A stretch of DNA of 64,000 bases from Spiroplasma sp. NBRC 100390 (GCF_001886495.1 NZ_CP018022.1:62001-126000); one strand, 5' to 3'. Numbered from the stretch's first letter, positions 48,192-58,724 are shown. Made by a program: numbers and translations. The notes: a model not told the origin generated them from the sequence alone.

Positions 48192-48623
48192 ATGTTAATA
48201 ATTACAATTAATAAAAAAGCACGATATAATTATGAAATTCTTGAAACTTATGAAGCGGGCCTTGCTTTGACAGGAAGTGAAATTAAATCAATTCGAAATA
48301 ATGATGTTTCTATTAATGAAGCGTTTGTTATTATTCGTAAAAATGAAGCGTTTGTTATTAATATGGTGATTGCGCAGTATAAATTTTCAACAGCTTATTC
48401 TCCTGATGCTGATCGTACTAGAAAACTACTTTTACATAAATCTGAAATTAAAAAGATTTTGCAGCGAATTAAATTAGAGCGATTAACAATGGTACCATTA
48501 AAGTTATATTTAAAAAATAACTATGCTAAATTAGAAATTGGTCTGGTTCGTGGGAAAAAGAATTATGATAAACGAGAATTAATTAAGCAACGTGATAATG
48601 AACGATTACGTCAACAACGTTAA
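48192..48623 (+). CDS. smpB: SsrA-binding protein SmpB
   Basis: 143-aa tmRNA partner for rescuing stalled ribosomes. It has the family pattern: [21 protein letters not shown] near the N-terminus, then [31 protein letters not shown] at 48192 follows AAGGAGTTGAGG; an upstream TTG is rejected. The C-terminal basic tail is short. No tmRNA gene lies within this window. Confidence 0.96.
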   Translation: MLIITINKKARYNYEILETYEAGLALTGSEIKSIRNNDVSINEAFVIIRKNEAFVINMVIAQYKFSTAYSPDADRTRKLLLHKSEIKKILQRIKLERLTMVPLKLYLKNNYAKLEIGLVRGKKNYDKRELIKQRDNERLRQQR

Positions 48624-48633
48624 TAAACAGATT

Positions 48634-48663
48634 AAAAAGATATCTTTGGGTGGTATTTTTTTA
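48634..48663 (+). terminator. terminator after smpB
   Basis: 11-bp stem AAAAAGATATC with GGTATTTTTTT (G-U pairs), 7-nt loop, T-run. Confidence 0.65.
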
Positions 48664-48771
48664 TTTTAAAGCAATTTGTAGGTTGATATTTCAGTTACCT
48701 AGTATCTTTCTTTTAGTTGCATTTTGTAGTATAATTAATATGGTAAATTTTCTAACTAAGGGGTAAACAAT

Positions 48772-49530
48772 ATGAAATGAGATCCACAGCAAACGATTGA
48801 AATATTAAAAGAATATGTTTATAGTAAAAATCGAATTGATGAATATCGTAATCGAGTTGCTTTGTCAAATCTACAATTGCCACCTTTTTATGTCAAAGAA
48901 AATAATAATCAGTCGTTGTCATCCGTTGTTGTTCGTTTCATTAATGAAAAAGAAATTAAAAAAACATATGATAAAGAAACCTACCAATGAATTGTGACTA
49001 GTTTAGAAGAAACAATTTTAAATTCACTAAAGATGGCAGAAGATATTGTTGGGATTCATCGCCATGAAGATATTTATTTAGCATTATATGAAGATGATGG
49101 TGATCTGGATTATTTAATTGAAATTGCTAATTATATTAATACGACTGTTAAAATTATTAACTATACTTTATATGAAAAACATCAAACGGTAAAAGAAGTA
49201 AGGGTTGGGATTGGAATTGCAAATGATCCTTCGGAAGCAAAAATTTATGATTTAGAAGATAATTTTTTAGTTCCTTTTGATGATGGTGTTAAAGATAGTG
49301 TCCAGTTAGCAGAAATGTATGCTGCAGAAGTTATTATGTTTAATAACTTACCAGTTTGTACTGATGCATGGGTTTTTGTAAATTTAAGTGATGAGAATCA
49401 AGAATTGATTCGAAAAAATTCTCGTCAGTATTTTAACACTAAAATGCCACATCAACGATTATTTACTGATTTAGTTGATCCCAATATTGCATTAAAAATC
49501 GAACAAGGAACATTACAAGTTTCAGAATAA
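48772..49530 (+). CDS. hypothetical protein, possible degenerate nucleotidyl-cyclase fold
   Basis: 252 aa, starting MKWDPQQTIEILKEYVYSK after AAGGGGTAA. No membrane segment. The stretch SSVVVRFINEKEIKK, a helix, HEDIYLALYED, then VKEVRVGIGIA and VQLAEMYA recalls the order of secondary structures in class III cyclases and GGDEF domains. The metal-binding Asp residues are not in place, so enzyme activity is unlikely. The resemblance is by eye and may be wrong; otherwise unknown. Confidence 0.6.
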
Positions 49531-49532
49531 GT

Positions 49533-49578
49533 TAAAACAATGTTATTTAAAGTTGTTTTAGCTTGTTCTTTTTTTTGT
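49533..49578 (+). terminator. terminator after hypothetical gene
   Basis: 8-bp stem TAAAACAA/TTGTTTTA with 12-nt loop; the T-run starts about 8 nt later. Confidence 0.5.
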
Positions 49579-49605
49579 TTGATATTGTTATTATTTGGGT
49601 ATAAT
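49579..49605 (+). promoter_or_regulatory. promoter of ADH-like gene
   Basis: TTGATA (49579-49584), 15-nt spacer, TATAAT (49600-49605). Confidence 0.5.
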
Positions 49606-49634
49606 CATAGGTAGAAAGAAGAGAGGGCAAAAAT

Positions 49635-50636
49635 ATGAAAGCGTTAATTTTCAAAGGAAAAGATAAAATTGAATGAACAGAAACTATGGAACCAGTTATT
49701 ATTGAACCAACGGATATTATAGTAAAAATTGAAGGGTTTACTTTTTCGCATGCCGATTATCGTCCTTATTTGGGCCAAGATGATAGTGTTGCTCCTGATA
49801 CAATTATGGGACACGAAGGAGTTGGCGTTATTACTGCTGTTGGGGGTAGTGTTATTAATCTTCAGGTTGGTGATCGTGTTGCGATTGGATGTATTATTCA
49901 TTGTAACATTTGTCAGTGGTGTCTTCGAAAAGCTTTTGCCAAGTGTGTTAATGGTGGTTTTATTTTGGGAACAAAAATTAATGGGACGCATGCTGAATTC
50001 GTTCGTATACCATATGGTGATAATAGTGTAATCAAAATTTCTTCAGCAATGAATTTAGCGGATGCGTTAATGCTTAGTGATGTTTTACCAACGGGTTATG
50101 AAAATGTTATTAAAAAAGTTGATTTTCAAAATATTAATAATATTGCAATTATTGGTGATGGACCAATTGGACTTGGGATTCTTTTATTAATAAATAAATA
50201 TAATAAAGAAGTTGATGTATATGGTCATCATAGTAAAAAGTTAGATTATTTTGAAAAACTAGGAGCACATAAGGGATATAATAGTACCAAAACTAGTTTT
50301 GATATTAAATATGATTTGGTGATTGAATGTGTTGGTAATGATCGTGGAACCTTTGAACAAGCTCAACAAATGGTTAATTTTAATGGTACAATTATTACAA
50401 TCGGTGTTTTTAATAAATCTGTTGTTTTTAATTTACAACAATTATGATACCAAAACATTACTGTTCACACTGGGATTTTAAATGTTTACACCCTTGATGA
50501 ATTAGTTGCAAAAATTGAAACAAAAGAAATTTCACCAATGCAGTTAGTGACAAAAGCCTTTAATAAGAATCAAGTTTTACAAGCGTATGAAGCTTTTATG
50601 GACAAAGATATGTTTAAAGTTATGGTGAAGTTATAG
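49635..50636 (+). CDS. zinc-type alcohol dehydrogenase-like protein, catalytic Cys replaced
   Basis: 333 aa of the medium-chain dehydrogenase family. The structural-zinc motif C-x2-C-x2-C-x7-C is present in CNICQWCLRKAFAKC. MGHEGVGVI and the Rossmann motif IGDGPIGLG are intact. The catalytic-zinc Cys of the usual CHxD motif reads Ser38 in FSHAD. Active zinc binding is therefore doubtful. Substrate unknown. ATG after AGAGGGCAAAAAT. Confidence 0.82.
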
Positions 50637-50664
50637 CAAGAAATAGAATAGGGTGAAGTTAAAA

Positions 50665-51651
50665 ATGGGTTTTTTCCAAAGATTAAAAGCAAAACGAGAA
50701 GAAAAAAAACAAATTAAATTAGAAAAGGCGTTACGTAAAACAAGGTTAACTTTTTCAAGTGATATTAAAAAATTAGCAAATAAATATAAAGAATATGATG
50801 ATGAATATTTAGAAGATTTAGAAACAATTTTAATTGCTAGTGATATGGGAATGAATATGGTTTTGCAAATTACTGATCAGATTCGAAAAAAAGTGCAAAA
50901 AGGATGAAGTATTGATGATACTAATGACTATTTGGTTGAAGTAATTATGGATTTATATAATGATCCCAAAAGTAAACAAAACCAATTAAATTTAAAAGAC
51001 AACCGTTTAAATGTTATTTTAATGGTTGGTGTTAATGGTTCTGGAAAGACAACGACAATTGCTAAATTAACTAAACAATTTCTTGACCAAGGTAAAACCG
51101 TTTTATTAGTTGCCGGTGATACGTTCCGTGCTGGAGCAGTTGAACAATTAAATCAATGAGCAGCACGTTTAAATGTTAATATTGTTAAACCAGTTAAAGA
51201 AGGACAGGATCCAGCCAGCGTAATCTATGATGGTTTAATAAAGGCAAAAAATGAGCAAGTTAATGTTGTTTTAATTGATACTGCTGGTCGTTTACAAAAT
51301 AAAGTTAATTTAATGAATGAGTTAAATAAAATTAATCGTATTATTAAACGTGAAATTCCTGATGCTCCGCATGAAACATTATTAGTGATTGATGGAGTGA
51401 CTGGCCAAAATGGCATTTCACAAGCAAAGAATTTTTCGGAAGTAACAGATGTAACTGGGATTGTTTTAACGAAGATGGATGGAACTGCTAAAGGCGGTGT
51501 TGTCTTAGCAATCAAAGACCAATTAAATATTCCAGTTAAATTAATTGGTCTTGGTGAGCAACCAGAAGATTTACAAGAGTTTGATATTGAACAATATATT
51601 TATAATCTAACAAAGGATTTATTTAATCATGACGAAATGGATGAGGCATAA
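50665..51651 (+). CDS. ftsY: signal recognition particle receptor FtsY
   Basis: 328-aa SRP receptor GTPase. A short basic N-terminal helix replaces the long acidic A domain of E. coli. NG domain motifs: [48 protein letters not shown] 50665 follows AGGGTGAAG; a GTG at 50653 lies in that site. The stop overlaps the ylxM start by one base. Confidence 0.96.
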
Positions 51652-51971
51652 TGAAAGATTTAGAAAAATCAAATGAATTAATTATTTTATATGATTTATA
51701 TAGTTCGTTACTAACCCCTAAGCAAATTGAATATTTTGAATTATATTTTTTTGATGATTATTCTTTAAGTGAAATTGCTGGACAAAAAAATGTTTCTCGT
51801 AACGCAGTTTATGATTCATTATTAAAAATTACAAATGCTTTGCATAAATTTGAGAAAAACTTGCAATTAGGATATAAACAACAACAACGTGAAGTTATTT
51901 GTCAACAGTTTGATAAAGTTGATGAATGTGTTCCATTAATAAAAAAGTTAAAAGAAATTGATAATGATTAA
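51651..51971 (+). CDS. ylxM: YlxM-family SRP-associated helix-turn-helix protein
   Basis: 106 aa, starting in the TAATG overlap with ftsY. It has the sigma-70-region-4-like HTH: TPKQIEYFELYFFDDYSLSEIA then NVSRNAVYDSLLKI. In Gram-positives it works with Ffh/FtsY in membrane targeting, in keeping with its position here. Confidence 0.92.
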   Translation: MKDLEKSNELIILYDLYSSLLTPKQIEYFELYFFDDYSLSEIAGQKNVSRNAVYDSLLKITNALHKFEKNLQLGYKQQQREVICQQFDKVDECVPLIKKLKEIDND

Positions 51972-51983
51972 GGAGAAACTCTA

Positions 51984-52784
51984 ATGAAAATTTTAATGAT
52001 TGGTGATATTTATGGGAAGGCTGGCCGAATAGCAGTCAATAAATATTTGCCCTTAATAGTAAAAAAATATCAAGTACATTTAGTTATTGCAAATGGTGAA
52101 AATACAACTCATGGAAAATCGATTTCAAAGTATCATTACAATGAATTAAAATCATATGGTATTAATATTATTACATCTGGTAATCATATTTTTCGTAATC
52201 CCGAAGTATTAAACTATATTGAGGAAGTTAATGATTTATTGAAACCAGCAAATATGAATTCATTTACACCGGGAAACGGGACTGTTACGATTAAAGTTGA
52301 TAATAAGAAAATCCGGATAACTAATTTAATGGGGCGTAGTTTTATGGACCCTGTTGATAATCCGTATACTATTTTTGAAGAAATTATTGCAAATGATGAT
52401 AGTGATTTACATTTTGTTGATTTCCATGCAGAAGCTAGTGCTGAAAAATTGGCATTTGCTTGGAATTACGATGGTATTATTACTGGTTTTTTTGGGACAC
52501 ATACGCATGTGCAAACAGCAGATAATCGATTATTACCGCAAGGAACAGCATATATTACTGATGTTGGAATGTGTGGTAGTTATAATTCAATTATTGGTGC
52601 TAATCCAGATGAAATTATTATTAAAGAAAAAACGGGATTACCAGTACGGTTTGAACCAGCAGAAAATGATGATCAATTAATTTTTTCTGCTGCTTTATTA
52701 GAAGTTGATGACAAAACAGATAAAGCAGTTAAAATTGAACGAATTTTAATTCGTCCCGAAAACGAAGCAGACTTTTTAGGATAA
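51984..52784 (+). CDS. ymdB: YmdB-family metallophosphoesterase
   Basis: 266 aa. Metal ligands are in MIGDIYGKAGR, NGENTTHG, SGNHIF, DFHAEASAEK and GTHTHVQTADNR. Family members hydrolyse cyclic nucleotides such as 2',3'- or 3',5'-cAMP. It is 12 nt behind ylxM with AAGGAGAAA, so probably co-expressed. Confidence 0.95.
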   Translation: MKILMIGDIYGKAGRIAVNKYLPLIVKKYQVHLVIANGENTTHGKSISKYHYNELKSYGINIITSGNHIFRNPEVLNYIEEVNDLLKPANMNSFTPGNGTVTIKVDNKKIRITNLMGRSFMDPVDNPYTIFEEIIANDDSDLHFVDFHAEASAEKLAFAWNYDGIITGFFGTHTHVQTADNRLLPQGTAYITDVGMCGSYNSIIGANPDEIIIKEKTGLPVRFEPAENDDQLIFSAALLEVDDKTDKAVKIERILIRPENEADFLG

Positions 52785-52800
52785 AAAAGGAGAAATTTAA

Positions 52801-53745
52801 ATGGCTAGTTTTATTAAAACAGATCTTATCATTATTATTGTTTGCACCATTTTAGGAATTTTTCTTTGTTGTTTTTTGTTTTTTCGGTTTTACCGCCTGT
52901 TAAATAAAAAAGCGAAACCAGGGCAAATTCAATTACCAGAATATATTGAGAATAAGCATTTTCTTACTGCTGATCAGTATGAATTAGCAACATTGGGAGC
53001 AATTAATAAAGATAGTGAATATATTATTTTAGCAGTGCATGACTTATATGGTGCAAAAGAAAATTTTGCGGGATTAATTAATAATGACAAGTTATTAAAA
53101 AATAAAATAAGCATTATTACTTTTAACCAACGAAATGTTAAAGATAATGTGCCAGCTTGTATTAAAAATGTTGGGGTTTTAGTTAATGATATTTTTGATG
53201 TTATTATAGCATTAAAAAATAAATACGAACAACAGAAAATTATTTTGTTATTAGAAGGGTTTTCTAGTAATTTAATTGGCTTATTGTTAAAAAAACAACC
53301 ATTAATTGAAAAAGTTATCTTAGTTAATCCAGTTACTAATCAGAAAGGAATTCGTTTCTCAATTAGTAGTAAAATTGGAATTGGGTTTGGTTTTATTTTT
53401 AATTTAGATAAATTACTTAAAATTCATATTGATTATCAAGTTTTAAGTCAAAATGAAAATTATAATCAATTAATGTTGCAAAAAGAACAAACTTATTTTT
53501 TAAATCAAATTTTACAATTTAATAATTTAAATAAAAAACTTCTTAAGCAACTTAATAAAATAAAACTAGCAACTTTAATTATTCAAGCAGAAAATGATAA
53601 ATTTTATAATATTAAAAAAGCAAACTTAATTAATAATAAAATGATTAACACTGTCAATATTGCAACAGAAAAACATTATCTTTTTACTGATAAAAATATT
53701 AATGATAAAATTTTTACAGAAATTATTAATTTAAAACAAAATTAG
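52801..53745 (+). CDS. membrane-anchored alpha/beta-hydrolase-like protein
   Basis: 314 aa. One N-terminal membrane anchor (about 7-29) and a cytoplasmic alpha/beta-hydrolase pattern: AVHDLYGAKENF (oxyanion region), LLEGFSSNLIG (nucleophile elbow, GxSxN in place of GxSxG), AENDKFYNI (acid) and EKHYLF (His). The triad is in order, but the altered elbow leaves activity uncertain. ATG after AAGGAGAAATTTAA, 16 nt behind ymdB. Very AT-rich in its second half. Confidence 0.75.
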   Translation: MASFIKTDLIIIIVCTILGIFLCCFLFFRFYRLLNKKAKPGQIQLPEYIENKHFLTADQYELATLGAINKDSEYIILAVHDLYGAKENFAGLINNDKLLKNKISIITFNQRNVKDNVPACIKNVGVLVNDIFDVIIALKNKYEQQKIILLLEGFSSNLIGLLLKKQPLIEKVILVNPVTNQKGIRFSISSKIGIGFGFIFNLDKLLKIHIDYQVLSQNENYNQLMLQKEQTYFLNQILQFNNLNKKLLKQLNKIKLATLIIQAENDKFYNIKKANLINNKMINTVNIATEKHYLFTDKNINDKIFTEIINLKQN

Positions 53746-53757
53746 TTAATTTTAAGT

Positions 53758-53788
53758 TATAATAAATATGTTGTCAAGTAACAACATA
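53758..53788 (+). promoter_or_regulatory. metK promoter -10 and 5' hairpin
   Basis: TATAAT (53758-53763); the -35 is poor. The transcript would begin at or inside the hairpin TATGTTGT/ACAACATA (53767-53788). Confidence 0.55.
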
Positions 53789-53791
53789 AAA

Positions 53792-53893
53792 CTTATTTAG
53801 AAGTGGTTAGTACGCTAAACGATGATCCACTAGCAACCCTATATTTAATTAGAAGGTGCTTTTAGCAGGGCAAGATGATATGCTACCAATAAG
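53792..53893 (+). promoter_or_regulatory. SAM-I-like riboswitch
   Basis: P1 CTTAT/ATAAG closes a ~100-nt domain. P2 AGTGG...CCACT is followed by AGCAACCC. Then AAGGTGCTTTTAGC and GGGCAAGATGATATGC give the core AAGGTGC element and P3/P4. These match the SAM-I (S-box) consensus order, and the gene downstream is SAM synthetase. Binding SAM would be expected to favour the terminator at 53955. Confidence 0.85.
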
Positions 53894-53954
53894 ATTTGTT
53901 AGTTATTGAATAAAGTTAACTATTAATTTAAGTGTAAACATATTGCTATTAATG

Positions 53955-53978
53955 CCACATTATTATGATGTGGTTTTA
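53955..53978 (+). terminator. riboswitch-controlled terminator before metK
   Basis: 6-bp stem CCACAT/ATGTGG with loop TATTATG and TTTT, 23 nt before the metK start. The 5' arm CCAC could compete with riboswitch or linker sequences. Confidence 0.7.
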
Positions 53979-54000
53979 TTTATGATTAAGGAGAAAAGGT

Positions 54001-55152
54001 ATGAAAAAAGAAAGAATTTTATTTACTTCAGAATCAGTATCAGAAGGGCACCCCGATAAAATTTGTGATCAAATTTCTGATGCTGTGTTAGATGCTTGTT
54101 TACAAGAAGATCCGTTTTCACGCGTTGCTTGTGAGTGTTTCGTTACAACTAATCGTGTTATTATTGGCGGTGAAATTACAACAAAAGCAAATGTTGATTA
54201 TGCAGCAGTAGCGCGCAAAGTGTTAAAAGAAATTGGTTATAATAATGCTGAATGAGGAATTGATTGAGAAACTTGTGAAATTGAGGTTTTAATTAAAACA
54301 CAGTCACCAGATATTTCACAAGGAGTTGATAATTTTGGTGCTGGTGATCAAGGCATTATGTTTGGCTATGCAACCAATGAATCAGATAATTACATGCCGT
54401 TGGCTATTTCATTAGCCCACGCCCTAGTTAAAAGAGCAAGTATTCTACGAAAAGAAGGAATTTTTCAAGGAGCACGTCCTGATATGAAATCACAAGTAAC
54501 ATTAGATTTAACAAATTCTAAAAATATTTTTATTGATACAATTCTAATGTCAGTTCAACATGATGAAGACATTGATGAAAAAAAATTTAAAGAATTTATC
54601 ATTACCGAAATTATGGAACCAGTTGTAAAAGAATTTAAAATGAACTTAGATTTTAAAGTATTAATTAATCCAACTGGGCGTTTTGTCATTGGTGGGCCAA
54701 AGGGCGATGCTGGCTTAACTGGTCGTAAAATTATTGTTGATACATATGGTGGTTATGCTCGTCATGGGGGAGGTGCTTTTTCTGGAAAGGATGGGACAAA
54801 AGTTGATCGTTCAGCTGCCTATATGGCCCGTTATGTTGCTAAAAATATTGTTGCAGCAGGATTAACAGAACGTTGTGAAATTCAATTGTCCTATGCGATT
54901 GGGGTTGCTGAACCAATTTCAATTTTTGTTGAGACATTTGGAACAAACTTAGTTTCTAATGATGTAATTTTAACTGCCATTAAAGAAAACTTTGATTTTC
55001 AACCACAAGCAATGATTACAAAATTAGAATTACAAAAACCAATTTATCAGCAGACAGCAGCTTATGGTCACTTTGGTCGTTATCATAGTGAATTACCTTG
55101 AGAAAAACTAGATAAAGTCCAAAGTTTAGTAAAATATCTACTGGTTTCTTAA
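54001..55152 (+). CDS. metK: S-adenosylmethionine synthetase
   Basis: 383-aa enzyme making SAM from methionine and ATP. The N-terminal ATP motif [15 protein letters not shown] holds His17. [12 protein letters not shown] and [16 protein letters not shown] (P-loop and metal-binding) are intact. ATG after AAGGAGAAAAGGT. Four TGA(Trp) codons. Regulated by the upstream riboswitch (inference). Confidence 0.97.
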
Positions 55153-55196
55153 TTTTTAGATATAATTAAAATAAAGAAAATAAGGAGAAAAAACTA

Positions 55197-56018
55197 ATGG
55201 AATATAAGTTAATTGCTCTTGATTTAGATGGAACAACGGCTAGTCGAAATCGTATTTCAAAACAAAATATTGCTGCAATTAAATGAGCATTAGCAAATGA
55301 CATTAAAGTTATTATTGCAACTGGACGTAGTATTGGTGCAATTCGGAAAGTGGCAAAAAAATTAGGAATTATCGAAAAGCAAATGCCAGTGGTTGGTTTT
55401 AATGGTGGGATTATTTATGATTTTGCAAAAGAAAAAATTATCCAACAAAATGCTTTTACAAATGAAGAATTAATTACGGTTTTTAATATTGCTAATGAAT
55501 ATCGAATTCAATTATGAGCTTATTCGGTTGCTAATGATCATTTAGCCTATGTTAATACTAACCGTGGCTTTATGGTAAAATGGATGAGTATTCATACAAA
55601 GCGAAAAAGAATCTTAGTAAAAAATAGTAATACTTTACATGATCAAGCGTATAAGTTTGTTGTTAGTGGGAAAAAAGAAAATGTTTTAAAATTTAAAGCA
55701 AAAATTTTAGTAAAATATGAATTCAATGTTTTTGATTCATCATATTTAATGAATCAAAGTTTAAATTTAGAAATTAGTCCAAAAAATAGTGATAAAAAAG
55801 ATGCTTTAGAGTATGTGACAAAAATATATAATATTCAACCATCTGAAGTTATTGCAATGGGGGATAGTTCAAATGATTATGAAATGTTAAAATGAGCTGG
55901 CCTTGGAATTGCAATGGGAAATGCAAAGAACCATATTAAAGACATTTCAGATGATGTAACAGCCCATTATCGTCGTTCGGGGGTTGCGAAAGCAATTAAT
56001 AAGTATTTTAAAAAGTAA
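55197..56018 (+). CDS. Cof-type HAD-IIB phosphatase
   Basis: 273 aa. Motif I ALDLDGTTAS, motif II IATGRS, motif IV AMGDSSNDYEML, and IAMGNAKNHIK; closest in pattern to YcsE/YidA-type sugar phosphatases. ATG after TAAGGAGAAA. TATAAT at 55161-55166 lies between metK and this gene, so it may have its own promoter. A third HAD-IIB enzyme in the window. Confidence 0.9.
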
Positions 56019-56048
56019 AAAATATCAAAAAAGTATTGATATTTTTTT
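56018..56048 (+). terminator. terminator after HAD gene
   Basis: 11-bp stem AAAAATATCAA/TTGATATTTTT with 7-nt loop; the 5' arm starts at the stop codon. Confidence 0.88.
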
Positions 56049-56063
56049 TGTTTTCCCTATAAT
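56036..56063 (+). promoter_or_regulatory. promoter of pot operon, -35 inside terminator
   Basis: TTGATA (56036-56041), 16-nt spacer, TATAAT (56058-56063). The -35 box is part of the preceding terminator's 3' arm. Confidence 0.55.
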
Positions 56064-56091
56064 TATTATGGTTGTAATTCAAAAACAAAAA

Positions 56092-56108
56092 GTTTAGTAT
56101 AACTAAAC
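56092..56108. promoter_or_regulatory. 17-bp palindrome, putative operator
   Basis: GTTTAGT-ATA-ACTAAAC, perfect 7-bp arms, in the leader of the XRE regulator gene, 13 nt before AGGAGGGG. Confidence 0.55.
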
Positions 56109-56133
56109 AAAATTACAAAAAGGAGGGGTGCAT

Positions 56134-56667
56134 ATGATATTAGGTGAAAGGATTAAGTTGTTACGTCAGAAAAACAATTTAACAATTGAGGAATTAGCTA
56201 ATCGCTGTGAATTAACAAAAGGTTTTATTAGTCAACTTGAACGAGATATTTCTTCGCCCAGTATTGAAACACTTCAAAATATTTTAGAAGTTTTAGGCAC
56301 CAACTTAGCAGATTTTTTTAAACCAGAAAAAAACAAAAAGTTTGTTTACCAAGGAGATGACCACTATGAAGTTGAACAAGATAATTATCGTATTGAATGG
56401 TTAGTTCCAAATGCACAGGCAAACGAATTAGAGCCAATTTTAATTCAGATTAAACCATATAGTGAATCTGAACGAATTTTACCATTTGAAGGTGAGATTT
56501 TTGGATATGTTTTAGAGGGAACAGTAATGGTTTACTCCGGACAAAAAGCGCAAAAAGCACAGGCAAAAGATAGTTTTTATTTATATGGAAATAACCAACA
56601 TTATTTAAAAAATGAGACAGCTGATATTGTTGAAGTATTGTGAATATCAACACCACCAACATTTTAA
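56134..56667 (+). CDS. XRE-cupin transcriptional regulator of polyamine operon
   Basis: 177 aa. N-terminal HTH: ERIKLLRQKNNLTIEELA then TKGFISQLERDISSPSIETL (residues ~4-55). The C-terminal cupin (about 75-170) has EGEIFGYVLEGTVMV. This PuuR-like layout commonly controls polyamine genes. ATG 56134 lies 5 nt after AGGAGGGG; the GTG at 56128 is inside that site. It heads the potA-potB-potCD unit. Confidence 0.88.
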
Positions 56668-56690
56668 ATTAGTAGAAAGGAAGAAAAAAA

Positions 56691-57743
56691 TTGGAAAAAA
56701 ATATTTTAGAATTACGTAACATTTCAAAACAATATGATGGTAAAGTTGTTTTAAAAGGAATTAATTTGAACATTAAAGAAGGGGAATTTGTTACATTATT
56801 AGGGCCATCAGGATGCGGAAAAACAACAACATTAAGAATTATTGCTGGATTTGAGCAACCAAATAGTGGTGAATTATTATTTTTAGGGAAAGACTATCTT
56901 AAAACTCCTGTTCATAAACGAGAAGTTAATACAGTTTTTCAAAACTATGCTTTATTTCCACATTTAACTGTTTTTGATAACATTGCCTATGGTTTAAAGA
57001 TTAAGCGAACTAAATATGATATTTTAGAAAAGGAAGTTAAAAAGTTTCTTCTCTTAGTAGGATTAGAAGGTTTTGAAGATAAGTCAGTTGAGCTATTATC
57101 GGGAGGACAACGTCAGCGGGTAGCTTTAGCGCGGGCTTTAATTAATAAACCGAAGGTCTTATTATTAGATGAACCAATGGCAGCGTTAGATGTAAAATTA
57201 CGAAAAAAAATGCAAGCTGAATTAAAAGCACTACAAGGAGAAATTGGCATTACTTTTATTTTAGTAACTCATGACCAAGAAGAAGCATTAACCATGTCTG
57301 ATCGAATTATTGTAATGAATGATGGAGCAATCCAACAAGTTGGAACACCAACTGAAATTTATAATGAACCAGAAAATATTTGAACAGCGCAATTTATTGG
57401 TGATTCAAATATTATTTCAAATGCCATTTTTTTAAAAGATAATTTTGTTCAATTTGATGGAAAAAAATTTGAATGTGTTGACCGTGGTTTTGGTGAAAAA
57501 GAAGATCAAATTGATATTATGATTCGCCCTGAAGATATTGATATTGTTCCAGTTGGAAAAGGATTTTTCACTGGTGTAGTAACTAGTGTTAATTTTAAGG
57601 GTGTTCATTGAGAAATCATTGTTGAATGTAAAGAGCGAAAGTATTTAATTCATTCAACCGATAAAGTTGAAGAAGATGAAAAAGTTGATATTTCATGAAA
57701 TGTTGAAGATATTCATGTTATGTGAAAAGAGATTGATGATTAA
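56691..57743 (+). CDS. potA: spermidine/putrescine ABC transporter ATPase
   Basis: 350-aa cytoplasmic ATPase. Walker [11 protein letters not shown]-loop [24 protein letters not shown], Walker [14 protein letters not shown]-loop [10 protein letters not shown]. The C-terminal TOBE-like domain spans ~235-350. The start is TTG at 56691 ([17 protein letters not shown]) behind AGAAAGGAAG; no ATG is available in that region. Confidence 0.95.
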
Positions 57744-57752
57744 GAGGAGGAT

Positions 57753-58724
57753 ATGATGACAAACAAAGAAAAACCGCCAGGGAAAGTTAAAACTTGATTT
57801 AAAAAACAAACTAGTCGTATTAAATCACTTAGTCAGCATTTTGCGGCTTGATGTCGAACAAAATATCTTAATATTTCTTATCAAACAAAACAAAGTAAAT
57901 GATTTAAGCGAGGTTTAAATCCAATTTTATGACCTTACATCATTATTATGATTTTATTAATTGTTGTTCCATTACTAATTATCTTATTATATTCATTTAT
58001 TCAACCAACCGGAAATAGTTTAGTTTTTGAAATTAATTTTAAAAATTTTGTAACTTTTTTATCAGAACGAAAATTTGTAATTGCATTATTATTAGCACTA
58101 GGTTATTCATTTATTGCGGCGCTAATTGCAATTGTAATCGCGTATCCGGTTGCTTATGTAATGGCCTTTTGTAAGTCAAAACTATTATCAAAAAATATTT
58201 GAATTCTGGTAACTTTACCAATTTGAATTAATATGTTACTAAAAATTATTGGATTACAAACTTTATTTAATATTATTGCCCCAGGATTATTGGGAACCCC
58301 AATTTCAGTTGTAATCGGAATGGTATATGCTTTTTTACCGTTTGTAATTTTGCCAATTTATAACAGTTTAGATAAAATTGATAAATCATTAATTGAAGCT
58401 TCAAAAGATTTGGGGGCAAATGGTTTTAAGACATTTTGAAAAGTTGTTTTTCGCCAATCAATTCCAGGAATTATTGCTGGAGGAACGTTGTTATTAGTTC
58501 AAGCAGCAACCTCTTTGATTATTGTGAAGTTTATGGGGAATGGCCGTATTAATTTAATTGTTGATGTAATTGAATCGTATTTCTTTAAAGGAGAAAACTT
58601 TGGAATTGGTGCCGCAATTTCAGTTATTTTAGCAATTATTGTTTTTCTAATTATTGTGTTATCAAACTTATTATCAAGATATTTTGAAACAAGAAAGGGG
58701 CGTCGTAATGAAAAAATTTCTTAA
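57753..58724 (+). CDS. potB: polyamine ABC transporter permease
   Basis: 323-aa membrane permease with six hydrophobic segments. A Lys/Arg-rich cytoplasmic N-terminus of ~60 residues is longer than in E. coli PotB. The EAA-loop ([22 protein letters not shown]) that docks on PotA is clear. ATG 57753 follows AGAGGAGG; a second ATG is 3 nt later. It overlaps potCD by 17 nt. Confidence 0.93.
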
